Below, piece after piece: positions 25,371-34,105 of a stretch of DNA of 64,000 nucleotides. How positions within the stretch are numbered: the stretch's first letter is position 1; each line of letters begins with the position of its first letter. Under the pieces are notes generated by a model that saw nothing but the letters and a program-made list of their open reading frames with translations, had not been told where the DNA came from and did not search any database. The DNA is from UBA10347 sp905182135 (GTDB taxonomy: Bacteria > Actinomycetota > Acidimicrobiia > Acidimicrobiales > UBA10347): the NCBI GenBank assembly GCA_963925805.1, contig CAWUSE010000021.1, positions 1 through 64,000 of the forward strand. Reading direction: 5' to 3'. Both the position numbers and the translations under genes were made by a program.

Positions 25371-27119
25371 TTAGCCGTCCACGCGAACGCCGTAAGGCAT
25401 TGGAGCCTGCATGTTCAGGCCAAGCACCACACCGGTCACGCCGGGGCGGACGCCAGCGTTTTGCGAACCGTGAGCAAGCGGAATAACTACACCGCGCTCG
25501 ATGAGCGCTGAAGCGACTTCGCCGTAAAGTTGCTGCATCGTCGCCAAGTCGTTCGACTCGGCGGCTGCCACCATCTTGTCGTCGAGATCTTGGAGATCCG
25601 AGAGCCCGAATGGGTTCCACGGAGCATTCTCTGCAGTCCACTTTCGGTAGGTCGCTGCAGGATGATAGAGCAACTCGCGACCCCAACCAATGCCGACCTC
25701 GCCAGCCCGGTGACGGGGACCGAGTTCGCCGTTGTTGATCTGTACCTGATTAATCGTGATGCCAGAGGCGCCGAGCATCTGGGTTACCAACTCAACGTGA
25801 GGTTGGATCGCCGGCATGATCAGCATGTCGATGGTAATACCGTCGGGGTAGCCAGCTTCGGCTAGTAGTTCCTTGGCCTTCTCTGGATCATATTCGAATG
25901 CACTGTCAAGGGACGGAACATGCCACTGACCGAATGCCCCAGGGTAGAGACCACCTAGGCTGTCGCCCTTGCCGTCGTGGATAGCTGCGTTGTAGGCCAC
26001 ACGGTCGATGGAGTATGCAATCGCCTGACGGATCAAGGTCAAACCAAGCGTGTCACCATCCACGGTGCCCTCCTCACGACCAAAGACGTGAAGGTGCGGG
26101 AAGTAGTTCGGTACCGAGATGATTGAGTTACCCTCACCGACGGCCTGATCGATCTGTGCATCGCGCATTGTGGCCATGATGTCGGTCTCGCCCGTAAGCA
26201 AAGCATTCAGACGAGCGGTGTTGTCAGGAACTGCGGTGACCTCGACTCGTTCGACGCCTTGATCTGCAGGATCCCGGTAGTCAGCAAACAGGGTGTAAAC
26301 CTCGGTCACGCCGGCTTCTGAAGCGTCGCTCTGCCAGATCCAAGGACCGGAACCGGCAGGGGCACGAGTAAGGTCGGTATCAGCGCTGATTGCTGCTGGA
26401 CTAACCATCATACCCATAACCATCGACATCTCCAGTGGGAACTGTGGCTGAGGAACGGCGAACGTGACGGTCACATCATTGCCGTCCGCCGTTGCCGTCT
26501 CAAAGCCGCCCCATGTGGCAGCGTTGGGATTCCCGTCGGTAGCGGCATGCCAGTTCATGTTGGCAGCTACAACCTCCGCGTCAAGCGTTTCGCCATCGTG
26601 AAAGGTGATGCCTTCGCCAATGGTGAAGACCCATGTGGTGGCATCGGGGGCTGACCACGAGGTTGCGATAGCCGGAACGAGGTCAAACGTTGCCGTCTGG
26701 CGTATCAGCGTGTCGTACTCGGGGTACAGATACGCCGCCTGTGCGGTCTGTGACTTAGCCGGATTAAAGGTTGTGACAGCCGAGAACTCGACGAAGCGAA
26801 GCGTGCCAGAGGGAGCTGCGACTTCTACGGCCGGCTCCTCTTCTTCTTCGGCGTCGGCAGGAGCTTCTTCCTCCGTAGCCTCATCTTCTTCAGCCTCTGC
26901 GCTGTCTTCTTCTTGACCAGACAGATCGATGCTTGCCTCGGTCGTATTGCCGCCGGCCTCTTCGTCGTCGCTCTCAGATTCCTCGGCTTCGGTATTCACC
27001 GAAGTGTCCGTCGCCGACTCGTCACCGTCGCTGCTGTTGCCGCAGCTGGACGCGATGAGCGCAATTGCTGCGACTATCACCAACAATAAACGCCAGAAGC
27101 GTGTTCTTCCGTCAACCAT
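25371..27119 (-). CDS. Extracellular substrate-binding lipoprotein, SBP family 5
   Basis: A 582-residue lipoprotein of the peptide/nickel-binding family 5. Signal peptide RFWRLLLVIVAAIALIASSC with lipobox cysteine at about residue 26, then a very acidic Ser/Asp/Glu linker (about 27-100), then the binding domain starting GTLRFVEFSAVTTFNPAKS with standard family-5 features (WVFTIGEGITFHDGE, RQAIAYSIDR). Family 5 proteins bind peptides, but also opines, sugars, bile acids and others. ATG follows GAGGGGAAACGT. It is the first gene of the leftward operon and is divergent from the TetR gene. Confidence 0.93.
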   Translation of the reverse strand: MVDGRTRFWRLLLVIVAAIALIASSCGNSSDGDESATDTSVNTEAEESESDDEEAGGNTTEASIDLSGQEEDSAEAEEDEATEEEAPADAEEEEEPAVEVAAPSGTLRFVEFSAVTTFNPAKSQTAQAAYLYPEYDTLIRQTATFDLVPAIATSWSAPDATTWVFTIGEGITFHDGETLDAEVVAANMNWHAATDGNPNAATWGGFETATADGNDVTVTFAVPQPQFPLEMSMVMGMMVSPAAISADTDLTRAPAGSGPWIWQSDASEAGVTEVYTLFADYRDPADQGVERVEVTAVPDNTARLNALLTGETDIMATMRDAQIDQAVGEGNSIISVPNYFPHLHVFGREEGTVDGDTLGLTLIRQAIAYSIDRVAYNAAIHDGKGDSLGGLYPGAFGQWHVPSLDSAFEYDPEKAKELLAEAGYPDGITIDMLIMPAIQPHVELVTQMLGASGITINQVQINNGELGPRHRAGEVGIGWGRELLYHPAATYRKWTAENAPWNPFGLSDLQDLDDKMVAAAESNDLATMQQLYGEVASALIERGVVIPLAHGSQNAGVRPGVTGVVLGLNMQAPMPYGVRVDG

Positions 27120-27142
27120 TACGTTTCCCCTCGTACAAATCC

Positions 27143-27177
27143 TGTGTCCACGGCGGACACACCTGACATAGTGTCAG
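27143..27177. promoter_or_regulatory. Two palindromes in the divergent importer/TetR promoter region
   Basis: TGTGTCC-acggc-GGACACA (27143-27161) and CTGACA-tag-TGTCAG (27163-27177) are perfect inverted repeats side by side in the 80-base gap between the binding-protein and tetR starts. Position and size fit operators of the adjacent TetR protein. Confidence 0.6.
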
Positions 27178-27199
27178 TTAGAGACCAGCTAAGGCAACA

Positions 27200-27877
27200 A
27201 TGACAGAACATGTCGAATCTCCCCCAGCGCAGAAACGTGATCGTGAACAGACCGAGCATCGGATCGTGCAAGCTGCGCTCGACCTCTTGCAGCGCGATGG
27301 CGTCCTTGCTGGGTTGAGTCTGCAAGACGTGGCCGAGCAGGCAGGAGTAAGCCGAGGCAACATCTACAATTACTTCGGAACCCGCCGCGAACTCTTGCGT
27401 CAGGCCTTGCGTATTCGCTACCTCGAGCTGGGCGAGCGGCTTGGATCGCCTGTGCCCGCGTTCGTCGACCGCAAACTGCGATTCGTCGGAGGTCCATCCG
27501 AGAACCTTTACGGAACCGATGTTCTCTCGCTACTGGTACTCGATGGGGATGATGACATCGTCGCCATGCCGTTCTTCGAGGAGGCGATGACTGGCATGCG
27601 CAGCAGCGTCGAGGTCGGTGACATTCACCCGGATCACGCGGATGATCTCGAGGCCTTGCACATCGCCATCTCTGCCACCACCCGTGGCTACAACCTGCTG
27701 CGGGCTGCCTACGCAAACCAACTCGATGTGACCATCGACGAGCTGGACGAACGAATTCGCAAAGTCATGGGGCATTGGCTCGCCCAAATGGCCAAACCAA
27801 CAGAACCCCAGCCAACAGAATCGCTCTCAGAAGAACCCCTGTCAGACGAACAACTGTCAGAAGAAAATTCAACATAG
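27200..27877 (+). CDS. TetR-family transcriptional regulator
   Basis: A 225-residue repressor-type protein. N-terminal helix-turn-helix (about 20-65): REQTEHRIVQAALDLL, LSLQDVAEQAGVSRGNIYNYF. The ligand domain (70-200) is not assignable to a subfamily. The C-terminal tail (about 203-225) is a run of SEEPLSDEQLSEE-like acidic repeats, unusual for the family. AAGG lies 5 bases before the ATG. It heads the rightward operon and sits divergent to the importer, so it likely controls both through the palindromes in the shared promoter. The ligand is probably the substrate or its CoA ester. Confidence 0.9.
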   Translation: MTEHVESPPAQKRDREQTEHRIVQAALDLLQRDGVLAGLSLQDVAEQAGVSRGNIYNYFGTRRELLRQALRIRYLELGERLGSPVPAFVDRKLRFVGGPSENLYGTDVLSLLVLDGDDDIVAMPFFEEAMTGMRSSVEVGDIHPDHADDLEALHIAISATTRGYNLLRAAYANQLDVTIDELDERIRKVMGHWLAQMAKPTEPQPTESLSEEPLSDEQLSEENST

Positions 27878-27891
27878 GAAGAAGGCTCTCT

Positions 27892-30162
27892 GTGAGCAAC
27901 TCTGCCACCCCAATCGCTGGCATCACGCATGCTGAATCAACACCGGCATGGGCTCCGCCCAAACGACCTCCGGCCGGAGCACCCAATATTGTGGTAATCG
28001 CTCTCGATGACACCGGCTTCGCCCAACTCGGCTGTTACGGCAGCGATATCGATACGCCCAATATCAACCGGCTTGCCGATGGCGGTCTGCGCTACACCAA
28101 CTTCCATACGACCGCTTTGTGCTCACCCACTCGGGCCTGCCTGCTCACCGGCCGCAACCATCACTCGGTCGGCATGCGGTTCATTTCGAACGTCGATAGT
28201 GGCTACTCGAACTGTCGCGGCGTCATCTCGCCGACCGCAGCCACGATGGCCGAGATGCTGCGTGACCACGGCTACGGGACGTTCGCTCTGGGCAAGTGGC
28301 ATCTGGCCACGCTCGAGGATTGCTCCCCTGCTGGGCCAATGGATCACTGGCCTTTACAACGAGGCTTCGATCGCTATTACGGCTTCATGGGGGGCGCGAC
28401 CGATCAGTTCTCGCCCGAGCTGACGATCGACAATCACCCAATCGATCCGCCTAACCACGACGGCTACCACGTGTCGGAAGATCTGGTCGACCAGGCGATC
28501 GGCATGATCAGCGCCCATCAGGGTTCAGCTCCAGGCAACCGCTTCTTCACCTATCTCGCCTTCGGTGCAACTCATTCCCCGCACCAGGCTCCAGCCGCCT
28601 ACATCGAGAAGTACCGCGGCCGTTACGACGATGGCTGGGACGTCGTGCGCCAGCGCTGGTTCGAACGACAACTCGAACTCGGGATCATCCCCGCCGACAC
28701 CACGCTGTCACCACGCAACCGTGGGGTCGAGGCATGGGACGACCTGCCCGAAGCGAACCGGCGGCTGTATGCACGCATGCAAGAAGCATTCGCTGGATTC
28801 CTAGATCACACCGATGACCAGATCGGCCGGCTGATCGACTTCCTCGAACAGCTCGATGTGCTCGACGACACGATCGTCATGCTGATCTCCGATAACGGCG
28901 CGAGCCAAGAGGGCGGCAAACACGGCACGCTGAACGAACTCGGGTTCTTCAATCTGATCGGTAGCCGTCCTGAAGACATGGTGGATCGTGTCGACGAAAT
29001 CGGTGGACCCAACCTGTACAACAACTACCCCACGGGCTGGGCCCAGGTCGGCAATACGCCGCTGCGTTTCTACAAACAGAACACCTACGAGGGCGGCATA
29101 CGTGACCCGTTCATCGTGCACTGGCCAAACGGCATCAGCGATGCCGGAGCAACTCGCGATCAGTACCACCATGTCTCTGATCTCCTGCCCACGATTCTCG
29201 AATGTGTCGGCGTCGAAGCCCCCGATGTCTACAAGGGCGTGCCACAGCAGCCGATCGAGGGCATAAGCCTTCGCTACAGCTTCGAAAACGCGAATGCCCC
29301 AACCAAGAAGTCGACGCAATATTACGAGATGCTCGGACATCGAGGCATCTGGCATGATGGTTGGAAGGCCGTCACCATGCATCGTTCTGGCACTCCGTTC
29401 GAAGACGATGTGTGGGAGCTCTACCACACCGATGTCGACTTCTCCGAGTGTGTGAACTTGGCCGACGAGCAACCCGACAAGCTTCGTGAACTGGTCGACC
29501 GCTGGTGGGTCGAGGCCGGCAAGTACAACGTCTTACCGCTCGATGATCGTGGTGGTGCCGAGCTGCTGATCATTCGCCGTCCAGGTCACGAGGTGCCTGG
29601 CAATACGCAGCGTTACCTGTTCCCCTCGCCGCATCTCGAACGCTCGAAGACGCCCGACGTGCGTAACCGTTCATTCTCGATCACGGCGCGAGTGGCACGG
29701 TCGGCTGGCGACGATGGCGTGCTGGTGGCTAGCGGTGCCCGAACCGGTGGCTACACCTTCTTCGTCAAAGATGACCACCTGGCGTTCACCTACAACCGGC
29801 TTGGCGTCATGTACGAGGTCGTGGCATCTAAACCGTTGCCCGAGGGTGTCCTCGACCTGACGGTGCGGTACAACAAGACCGAGGACCACCAGGGTGTCGC
29901 GACCTTGGGATGTGCAGCGGTGAACGAAGACGGCTCAGCGACCGAACTTGGCAGCGGAGCTATCGAGACTCTTCCCTATCGACAGACCACCTACGGCATG
30001 AGCCTGGGTAAGGACTCGGGCCCCACTGTCACCGATACCTACGACGGCTCATTCGAGTTCGGCGGCAAGCTTGCATGGGTCGAGTGGACACTTGACGATG
30101 ATCGTGCCGACCTCGCAAAGGCTGCCGACGTAGAGCACGAAGTTCAGCTGATGGAGCAATGA
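27892..30162 (+). CDS. Type I (formylglycine) sulfatase
   Basis: A 756-residue sulfatase. N-terminal metal-binding motif PNIVVIALDDTGFAQLGCYG (D39, D40), then the modification site C77-S-P-T-R81 followed by ACLLTGRN, which is converted to formylglycine by an FGE enzyme not present here. Further metal ligands in SDNGASQEGGKHG. The extra C-terminal beta domain (about 560-750) is as in AtsA-like arylsulfatases. No signal peptide is seen, so it acts in the cytoplasm on imported substrate. GTG at 27892 has AGGAAGAAGG upstream; 15 bases after tetR. It overlaps the next gene (ATGA). Confidence 0.93.
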   Translation: MSNSATPIAGITHAESTPAWAPPKRPPAGAPNIVVIALDDTGFAQLGCYGSDIDTPNINRLADGGLRYTNFHTTALCSPTRACLLTGRNHHSVGMRFISNVDSGYSNCRGVISPTAATMAEMLRDHGYGTFALGKWHLATLEDCSPAGPMDHWPLQRGFDRYYGFMGGATDQFSPELTIDNHPIDPPNHDGYHVSEDLVDQAIGMISAHQGSAPGNRFFTYLAFGATHSPHQAPAAYIEKYRGRYDDGWDVVRQRWFERQLELGIIPADTTLSPRNRGVEAWDDLPEANRRLYARMQEAFAGFLDHTDDQIGRLIDFLEQLDVLDDTIVMLISDNGASQEGGKHGTLNELGFFNLIGSRPEDMVDRVDEIGGPNLYNNYPTGWAQVGNTPLRFYKQNTYEGGIRDPFIVHWPNGISDAGATRDQYHHVSDLLPTILECVGVEAPDVYKGVPQQPIEGISLRYSFENANAPTKKSTQYYEMLGHRGIWHDGWKAVTMHRSGTPFEDDVWELYHTDVDFSECVNLADEQPDKLRELVDRWWVEAGKYNVLPLDDRGGAELLIIRRPGHEVPGNTQRYLFPSPHLERSKTPDVRNRSFSITARVARSAGDDGVLVASGARTGGYTFFVKDDHLAFTYNRLGVMYEVVASKPLPEGVLDLTVRYNKTEDHQGVATLGCAAVNEDGSATELGSGAIETLPYRQTTYGMSLGKDSGPTVTDTYDGSFEFGGKLAWVEWTLDDDRADLAKAADVEHEVQLMEQ

Positions 30163-31256
30163 TGTTCGACCCTGCCGGCCTGTATGGGATCGTCGAGCAG
30201 TACGCAGCGTTCGGAAACCATCACACCGGGACAGATGCTGATCGAGCGACGACCGACTGGCTCGTCGATCTACTGCAGAACATGGGTGGCACCGTCGAGC
30301 GAGACGCGTACTCATTCGACCGGTTCGTGCCCGAAGCATCGCTGACCGTTGACGGCCAGGCCGTGCCATCTTTGCCGCTGTTCTATAGCGGAACCGGCGA
30401 GTTCGATACATCCGACTTTGAAACGATGCAAGTCGACGCCGGCCTGGTCGGCAATGCGCATAAGTTTGCTTCCGCGCTGTCGACCAGCGAGACCAGCACA
30501 CCGTTGGTTATCGCCATCGATGGGCCTGACGACCTTCCGGTCCAGTGCAACCGAGTCCCAACAGCCTTGCTGGGGCGCCCGGCGGTCATCATCGCCGGCA
30601 ACTGGCTCAGCCAAGTCCGGGGCGGGGCGCACCTGCGATTCTCGGCTCATATCGAACCAGGTGAAAGTGCCAATGTGATCGCCACGTTCGGCGACCCAAG
30701 CCACCCCGAGGTCATGATCACGACGCCCCTAACTGGCTGGACACCAGCCGCAGGTGAGCGCGGCACAGGCCTGGCGGTTGCGCTCACCATGGCGGCTGCG
30801 TTGGCAACACAGAACCGCGTGGTCTTCTCCGCCTGCAGCGGTCACGAGATCGACCATGTCGGTCTTCGGCACTATCTCTCGACCCGTGATCTGCACGGCC
30901 GTCTGGCCGTCCATCTCGGTGCATCGGTAGCTGCGACAGAACCAGCCATCGCAGGGCCACCAGTGCTTGGCGACCAGCGCATGGTCCTCACGACTGCCAC
31001 CGGCGACACCCGATCGGCGATCGCAGCCCGAATCCCCGATGCGAATTGGACAATGCCGGATCTCGACCCGCCGTGGCCGGGCGAAGGCGGGACCTGGCAA
31101 CAAGCCGGTGCTCAGGTGCTTTCGTTTCTTGGCGGTGCATCGCTGTTCCACACCACCGACGACGTGCCAGACAAAGCCACCACACCTGACGCACTCAAAC
31201 TCGCCGCCGACACCGCAATCGACGCAACCCAGCTGTTTCTAGGAGGATGCCGATGA
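30159..31256 (+). CDS. M28-like protein lacking metal ligands
   Basis: A 365-residue protein that follows the layout of M28 aminopeptidases: N-terminal segment FGNHHTGTDADRATTDWLVDLL, a PA-like insert (60-150), then a core where M28 enzymes have a His/Asp pair and GHE motif. Here the core reads ITTPLTGWTPAAGERGTGLAV and FSACSGHEIDHVGLRHYL; the usual zinc histidine and bridging aspartate are not seen. It may be a non-catalytic or altered hydrolase, perhaps a deconjugase partner. Overlaps the sulfatase stop by 4 bases and the CoA-transferase start by 4, so it is firmly part of the operon. Family assignment is moderate. Confidence 0.6.
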   Translation: MMFDPAGLYGIVEQYAAFGNHHTGTDADRATTDWLVDLLQNMGGTVERDAYSFDRFVPEASLTVDGQAVPSLPLFYSGTGEFDTSDFETMQVDAGLVGNAHKFASALSTSETSTPLVIAIDGPDDLPVQCNRVPTALLGRPAVIIAGNWLSQVRGGAHLRFSAHIEPGESANVIATFGDPSHPEVMITTPLTGWTPAAGERGTGLAVALTMAAALATQNRVVFSACSGHEIDHVGLRHYLSTRDLHGRLAVHLGASVAATEPAIAGPPVLGDQRMVLTTATGDTRSAIAARIPDANWTMPDLDPPWPGEGGTWQQAGAQVLSFLGGASLFHTTDDVPDKATTPDALKLAADTAIDATQLFLGGCR

Positions 31257-32563
31257 CGGCACAGACCCCCGGCGGGGACACCCCCCGAATCCTTGGCGGC
31301 ATCAAGGTCGTCGAGTTCGCACAGAACCTGGCCATCCCCATGTGTGGCCGGATCCTCGCCGGTATGGGTGCCGATGTCGTCAAGGTCGAGCCACCCACTG
31401 GCGATGCCATGCGTTCCGGCGGCGACTTTGGGCCGATGGAGGCCAAGGCGTACGCCTTGATCAACCCAGACAAGCGCAGCATGGCACTCGATCTGACCTC
31501 GCCCGACGCAAAGCAGGTCATTGAGGGACTGTTCCGCTGGGCCGACGTTGTCCTGGTCGCCTTCAAGCAAAGCGACCTGGCTCGCTATGGGATCGATTGG
31601 GATCATGCGCGAGCGGTCAACCCGCGTCTCATCCACCTCACGCACACGCCGTTCGGCCCCGAAGGGCCCGACGCAAATCAGGGAGGCTACGACGTGTTGG
31701 TGCAAGCACTTAGCGGTATGGGCTTCACCATGAACCGATCCGAAAACGGCGTGCCGCTTGCGACCCGACCAGCGGTGAACGACAGTGGCACCGGAATCGC
31801 TGGAGCCCTTGGCGTCGTGGCTGCACTGCGCCATCGCGATCAGACCGGCGAAGGCCAACGAGTCGATGTCTCGTTGTTGGCGACTGCGCTCAACCTGTCG
31901 CTGCCAACGGTTTCGCAGTTCACTGGTGATCAGCCGGTCGGCAGTTATGACGATCGTCAGACCGCACTCATGAGCGAGCGAGACGCGGGCGCACCGTTCG
32001 AGGAACTGCGACACGAATTTGAGACGAACGTCTTGGCTGGCCAACGTAACTTCCGGTTGTACTTCCGCCACTACGCCACCAGCGACGGCCTGCTCACGGT
32101 GGCTGGACTTAGCCGCGGACTGCGTGCAAAATTCCATGACGCAACCGGTATCGCCCGTCCCGCAGGCGCCTTGACGCTGGCCGATCAAGAGTTTCACGAC
32201 ATCGTCGAAGAGGCCGAGACGCTCTTCGCTTCTAAGCCGACCGACCACTGGCTCGGAGTGCTTCGAGGTGCCGGCTATCCCTGTGGCCGCTACAACCTGC
32301 CGTTCGAGGCGCTCAATGATCCCCAGGTGCGAGCCAACTGGTTCGTCGACGACTTCGAACACCCGGCCGCAGGCAGCTACAGCACCCCAGGCATGCCAAT
32401 GCAGTTCAGCCAAACACCGGTGGGTTTCAGTAAACCAGCGCCGCTCTTTGCAGCACACACCATGGAGGTTCTGACCGAGATTGGCCTGAACATCGAAGAG
32501 ATTCAATCACTCGTCGATACCCAGGTTGTCATAACCCACAGGACACAGAACCACGACACGTGA
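31253..32563 (+). CDS. CaiB/BaiF family III CoA transferase
   Basis: A 436-residue family III CoA transferase, predicted to move CoA between acyl groups via an aspartyl-CoA intermediate. KVVEFAQNLAIPMCGRILAGMGADVVKVEPP is the family N-terminus and the catalytic aspartate is near residue 180 in PAVNDSGTGIAGALG. VSLLATALNLS and AGYPCGRYNLPFEA follow. ATG 31253 is chosen over 31247 because the AGGAGG at 31241-31246 is 6 bases before it. It would activate the carboxylate released by upstream enzymes for the acyl-CoA dehydrogenase encoded next. Family includes formyl-CoA, carnitine and bile-acid CoA transferases. Confidence 0.92.
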   Translation: MTAQTPGGDTPRILGGIKVVEFAQNLAIPMCGRILAGMGADVVKVEPPTGDAMRSGGDFGPMEAKAYALINPDKRSMALDLTSPDAKQVIEGLFRWADVVLVAFKQSDLARYGIDWDHARAVNPRLIHLTHTPFGPEGPDANQGGYDVLVQALSGMGFTMNRSENGVPLATRPAVNDSGTGIAGALGVVAALRHRDQTGEGQRVDVSLLATALNLSLPTVSQFTGDQPVGSYDDRQTALMSERDAGAPFEELRHEFETNVLAGQRNFRLYFRHYATSDGLLTVAGLSRGLRAKFHDATGIARPAGALTLADQEFHDIVEEAETLFASKPTDHWLGVLRGAGYPCGRYNLPFEALNDPQVRANWFVDDFEHPAAGSYSTPGMPMQFSQTPVGFSKPAPLFAAHTMEVLTEIGLNIEEIQSLVDTQVVITHRTQNHDT

Positions 32564-32577
32564 ACACGCTGCGCATC

Positions 32578-32590
32578 TGTGTCAGACACA
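32578..32590. promoter_or_regulatory. Palindrome TGTGTCAGACACA before the acyl-CoA dehydrogenase
   Basis: A perfect 13-base palindrome 66 bases before the ATG at 32656. It shares TGTGTC/GACACA half-sites with the palindrome at 27143-27161, which suggests control by the same TetR protein. Confidence 0.5.
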
Positions 32591-32655
32591 AAATGCCTAT
32601 CGCTAAATATTCCGCTTGATACATCGGACGAGGCACTAGAGGAGCCCCAAAGCTA

Positions 32656-33876
32656 ATGTCGACCACCATGAACACGACTGCGCCGTCAACGCTCGCTGAC
32701 TTCCGCACCGAGGTCCGCTCGTTCTTCGACCAGGTTCTTCCTGCTGCTCTCGATGGAGTCGAAGGCACATCTGACCGCGGTAAGGCATGGCGGGCATCAT
32801 TGTTCGACCATGGACTTGCCGCCATCGATTACCCGACCGACTGCGGCGGGCGGGGTCTGGGCGAGGACCACCAACGGGTGTGGCGTGAAGAAAGCCGCGG
32901 CCGTGTCCCACGCGAAGACGCCATGTTCGGCATTGGTGTCGGCATGGCCATGCCCACGATCCGTGATTACGCAACCGATGAACTCAAACAGAAGTTCGTG
33001 CCGCCTGGTCTTCGGGGTGACGACATCTGGTGCCAGATGTACTCCGAGCCAGGTTCTGGGTCCGACCTGGCGTCCCTGACGACCAGGGCCGTACTCGACG
33101 GCGACGAATGGATCGTCAGCGGTCAAAAGGTCTGGACGTCTGGCGCCCAACAGAGCCGGTACGCGATCCTGCTCGCGCGCACCGATTGGGATGCGCCGAA
33201 GCACCGAGGCATCACCATGCTTGTTTTGCCGATGGAGCAACCCGGTGTCGACGTGCGTGGTCTCGTGCAGATGACCGGTATCAGTGAGTTCAACGAGGTG
33301 TTCATCGACGAGGCTCGTATCCCAAAGGAGTGGGTCATCGGTGAGGTCAACGGAGGCTGGGCAACCGCTGTAGCCCTGCTTGGGCACGAACGTCAGCAGA
33401 CCGGCACCAATTCTATGAGCGGGACCTCCGACTCTCGGTCAAAGGCCGGGCGGTCGCCCATTCCTGTCGCGCAGCTAATCGACCTTGCCGAGCGCGCAGG
33501 CCGCCGTAACGATCCAATCGTGCGGCAGCAGCTTGCACGGCTCCACTCCGGCGAACAGGTTGTTCGGTGGATCGGCGCTCGTGGATTGCACCCGTCGATT
33601 GGCAAACTCTGGCGCACCAAACAAGGACGCGCCGCTGCCGAACTCGCTTCTGCCCTGGCCTTCCCCGGTGGCGCTGCATGGGGTCAAGATCTTGATATCG
33701 AACGCAATCTGGATGACGACTACTTCCACTATCACTTCCTGAACTGTCGGGGTATGAGCCTGGGTGGTGGAACCGACGAGATCCAACGAAACACACTGGG
33801 TGACCGAGCACTTGGCCTGCCCCGCGAGCCTGGCGTCGACAAGAACACCCCGTTCAGCGAGCTCCCCAAGAACTAG
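32656..33876 (+). CDS. Acyl-CoA dehydrogenase of the sulfatase locus
   Basis: A 406-residue acyl-CoA dehydrogenase. TLADFRTEVRSFFDQVLPAA at the N-terminus, MYSEPGSGSDLASLTTRA and WIVSGQKVWTSGAQQ in the middle domain, and GMSLGGGTDEIQRNTLGDRALGLP at the C-terminus, the usual catalytic/FAD region for this subclass. A GAGGAG lies 11 bases upstream of the ATG. It follows the CoA-transferase gene by 92 bases with a palindrome in the gap, so it may have its own regulated promoter. Likely dehydrogenates the CoA ester made by the CoA transferase. Confidence 0.92.
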   Translation: MSTTMNTTAPSTLADFRTEVRSFFDQVLPAALDGVEGTSDRGKAWRASLFDHGLAAIDYPTDCGGRGLGEDHQRVWREESRGRVPREDAMFGIGVGMAMPTIRDYATDELKQKFVPPGLRGDDIWCQMYSEPGSGSDLASLTTRAVLDGDEWIVSGQKVWTSGAQQSRYAILLARTDWDAPKHRGITMLVLPMEQPGVDVRGLVQMTGISEFNEVFIDEARIPKEWVIGEVNGGWATAVALLGHERQQTGTNSMSGTSDSRSKAGRSPIPVAQLIDLAERAGRRNDPIVRQQLARLHSGEQVVRWIGARGLHPSIGKLWRTKQGRAAAELASALAFPGGAAWGQDLDIERNLDDDYFHYHFLNCRGMSLGGGTDEIQRNTLGDRALGLPREPGVDKNTPFSELPKN

Positions 33877-34105
33877 CGAGATTGTGCGCCGTCGAGCCAT
33901 TGCCAGTCTCGTGGCCGTTATCGCAACTCGCTGCTTGACCGCTCCGTTGCCAACGCAGCTAGTGACACCGGCAAGGAAGTGGGGATCGTCGTAGAGGTTT
34001 TATGCAACCATTACGGCTCTCCACGAAGGTAGTCAAGCGCCATCACCGGCCATGACACCATCCAACAAACGGTCCTGAACCTAGACCAAAGCCCACTGTT
34101 TCGAT

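Noticed and set aside
31112..32506. Long minus-strand frame of 464 codons opposite the CoA transferase
   Set aside because: Antisense shadow. The plus strand has the CaiB motifs, AGGAGG site and operon overlaps.
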